DNA of 60,897 bases, taken from NCBI GenBank assembly GCA_026708085.1, contig JAPOVP010000037.1, forward strand, positions 1 through 60,897, written 5' to 3'. The translations under genes and the position numbers were made by a program. Numbering within the stretch: position 1 is the first letter of the stretch; each line of letters opens with the position of its first letter. Below are positions 60,233-60,897 of this stretch, piece after piece. The notes below the pieces were generated by a model. That model did no database searches, had not been told where the DNA came from, and saw only the letters and a list, made by a program, of their open reading frames with translations. Origin of the DNA: Caldilineaceae bacterium. Its GTDB lineage: Bacteria; Chloroflexota; Anaerolineae; Caldilineales; Caldilineaceae.

Positions 60233-60781
60233 ATGATTTTCTCCTCGCCTTTGGCTCTGGCGTTCGCGCTGCTGCTGGCGCTGTTGGGCGGTACGCTGTT
60301 ATGGCTGGGACGCCGTCAGCGGGAGAGGAGCGGCCTGCCGACGGGTTCGGTGGTTTACAGCGACAAGGCGGAATGGCAGGAGCCGGAGGAACCGCTGCGG
60401 AGCCGGCGTTACGGGCTGGTAGGGCGCCCGGATTACCTTGTGCAGATGCGCGACGGGGGCAGGCGGTTCGTCGTGCCGGTGGAGGTCAAGAGCCGGGCGA
60501 GGCCGGCCCGGCCTTACGACAGTCATGTGCTGCAGCTGGGGGCGTATTGTCTGCTGGTTGAGGACAACTTTGAGTCTGCGCCCCCTTTCGGTTTGCTGCG
60601 CTACGCTGACGCCACGTTGGAAATTCCCTTTACAGATGAACTGCGGCGCCGGGTGCTGGATGCGGCTGACGATATCCGGCGGGCGCGCCGTGCGCCGGAG
60701 GTGCGGCGCAGCCATGGTGAGGCGCGGCGTTGTGCGGCCTGCGGCTATCGGTCGGCTTGTGGGTCGGAGGTGCTTTTGTAA
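60233..60781 (+). CDS. Membrane-tethered Cas4/Dna2-like PD-(D/E)XK nuclease
   Basis: A 182-residue protein. An N-terminal membrane helix (LALAFALLLALLGGTLLWLG, about 6-25) is followed by a basic stretch and a Cas4-like nuclease core: YGLVGRPDYLVQ (catalytic Asp), FVVPVEVKSRARP (E-x-K), and HVLQLGAYCLLVED (QxxxY). The C-terminus has RRCAACGYRSACGSEVL, three of the four cysteines that hold the iron-sulfur cluster in Cas4; I see no N-terminal cysteine partner. There is no CRISPR array or other cas gene in the window. The ATG at 60233 is 18 nt after the MaoC gene. A DNA-processing role at the membrane is inferred. Confidence 0.85.
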   Translation: MIFSSPLALAFALLLALLGGTLLWLGRRQRERSGLPTGSVVYSDKAEWQEPEEPLRSRRYGLVGRPDYLVQMRDGGRRFVVPVEVKSRARPARPYDSHVLQLGAYCLLVEDNFESAPPFGLLRYADATLEIPFTDELRRRVLDAADDIRRARRAPEVRRSHGEARRCAACGYRSACGSEVLL

Positions 60782-60805
60782 TAGTTTTTAGTTTTCAGGT
60801 AACTA

Positions 60806-60897
60806 CTAAGCCTGAGAGGTATCAGGGATGAAGGGTTGTTCTAGAAAGGCGTTGTGGATGGCATCAATGGCGTTGAGGCCGTGTTTACGAGCAGTAG
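60806..60897 (-). mobile_element. C-terminal end of a transposase (IS66-like), cut by the window edge
   Basis: On the minus strand the last 29 codons of a reading frame run in from the edge and stop at TAG 60808-60806. They read TARKHGLNAIDAIHNAF followed by LEQPFIPDTSQA. The TARKHGLNAxDAI pattern is typical of the C-terminus of IS66-type transposases. The rest lies outside the window. The family call is from memory of the motif. Confidence 0.55.

Overview
The window is GC-rich, gene-dense bacterial DNA with mostly single-copy chromosomal genes. No rRNA, tRNA, CRISPR array or plasmid/phage module was seen. The gene content points to Chloroflexota, most likely an Anaerolineae/Caldilineae-like lineage: Uma2-family proteins, a DUF5671 membrane protein, a DUF1385 protein, a TgpA-like transglutaminase, lipoproteins, a stand-alone cobalamin-binding mutase subunit with MeaB, ThyX, and a large tubulin-like protein. 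This placement is inference from gene content, not from a marker gene.

Layout. 0.1-4 kb: minus-strand group of PH-domain protein, inositol-phosphatase-like enzyme, methyltransferase and phosphohexomutase. 4.5-5.2 kb: a metallo-beta-lactamase-fold protein that seems to have lost its metal motif. 5.3-10 kb: TgpA-like membrane transglutaminase and a secreted/anchored TPR-like protein. 10.2-11 kb: two small genes, one a stand-alone IS630-type helix-turn-helix. 11-13.5 kb: nucleotide-sugar dehydrogenase and thyX. 13.7-18.6 kb: complete branched-chain amino-acid-type ABC importer (livF, G, M, H and binding lipoprotein) behind a good sigma70-like promoter. 19.3-20.3 kb: DUF1385 protein.

20.3-30.1 kb is the most interesting region. 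Three very large minus-strand genes lie in a row: a von Willebrand A (vWA) membrane protein, a tubulin/FtsZ-superfamily protein with an intact GGTGAGM loop, and a 1094-residue protein that by eye is a second tubulin-like protein whose GTP-binding loop has been replaced and which has gained two membrane segments. I read this as a membrane-associated cytoskeletal system with an active and a degenerate tubulin subunit. A 12-bp hairpin and a 15-bp direct repeat sit in the leader of the first gene.

30.8-37.3 kb: a double-thioredoxin lipoprotein, then sulfate activation (cysD, cysNC) and an FAD oxidoreductase. 37-41 kb: ComEA-like protein, acyl-CoA dehydrogenase-like flavoprotein, B12-binding subunit and meaB. 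41-44 kb: a Uma2 gene broken by one stop codon, and a NarL/DesK-type two-component pair. 44.4-50.5 kb: AddAB-like helicase-nuclease. 50.8-53.4 kb: orphan antitoxin-like gene, DUF1697 protein, intact Uma2 protein. 53.4-57.8 kb: membrane/lipoprotein group and an M20 amidohydrolase. 58.6-60.8 kb: zinc-free medium-chain reductase, MaoC-like hydratase, membrane-tethered Cas4-like nuclease, and the cut-off end of an IS66-like transposase.

Intergenic DNA carries several repeat families: a double-hairpin element at 4.4, 30.6 and 51.4 kb whose stems change in a compensatory way; a short hairpin element at 50.7, 58.0 and 58.4 kb; and a decaying array of four to five TTACACA-N5-TGTGTAA palindromes at 58.07-58.29 kb.
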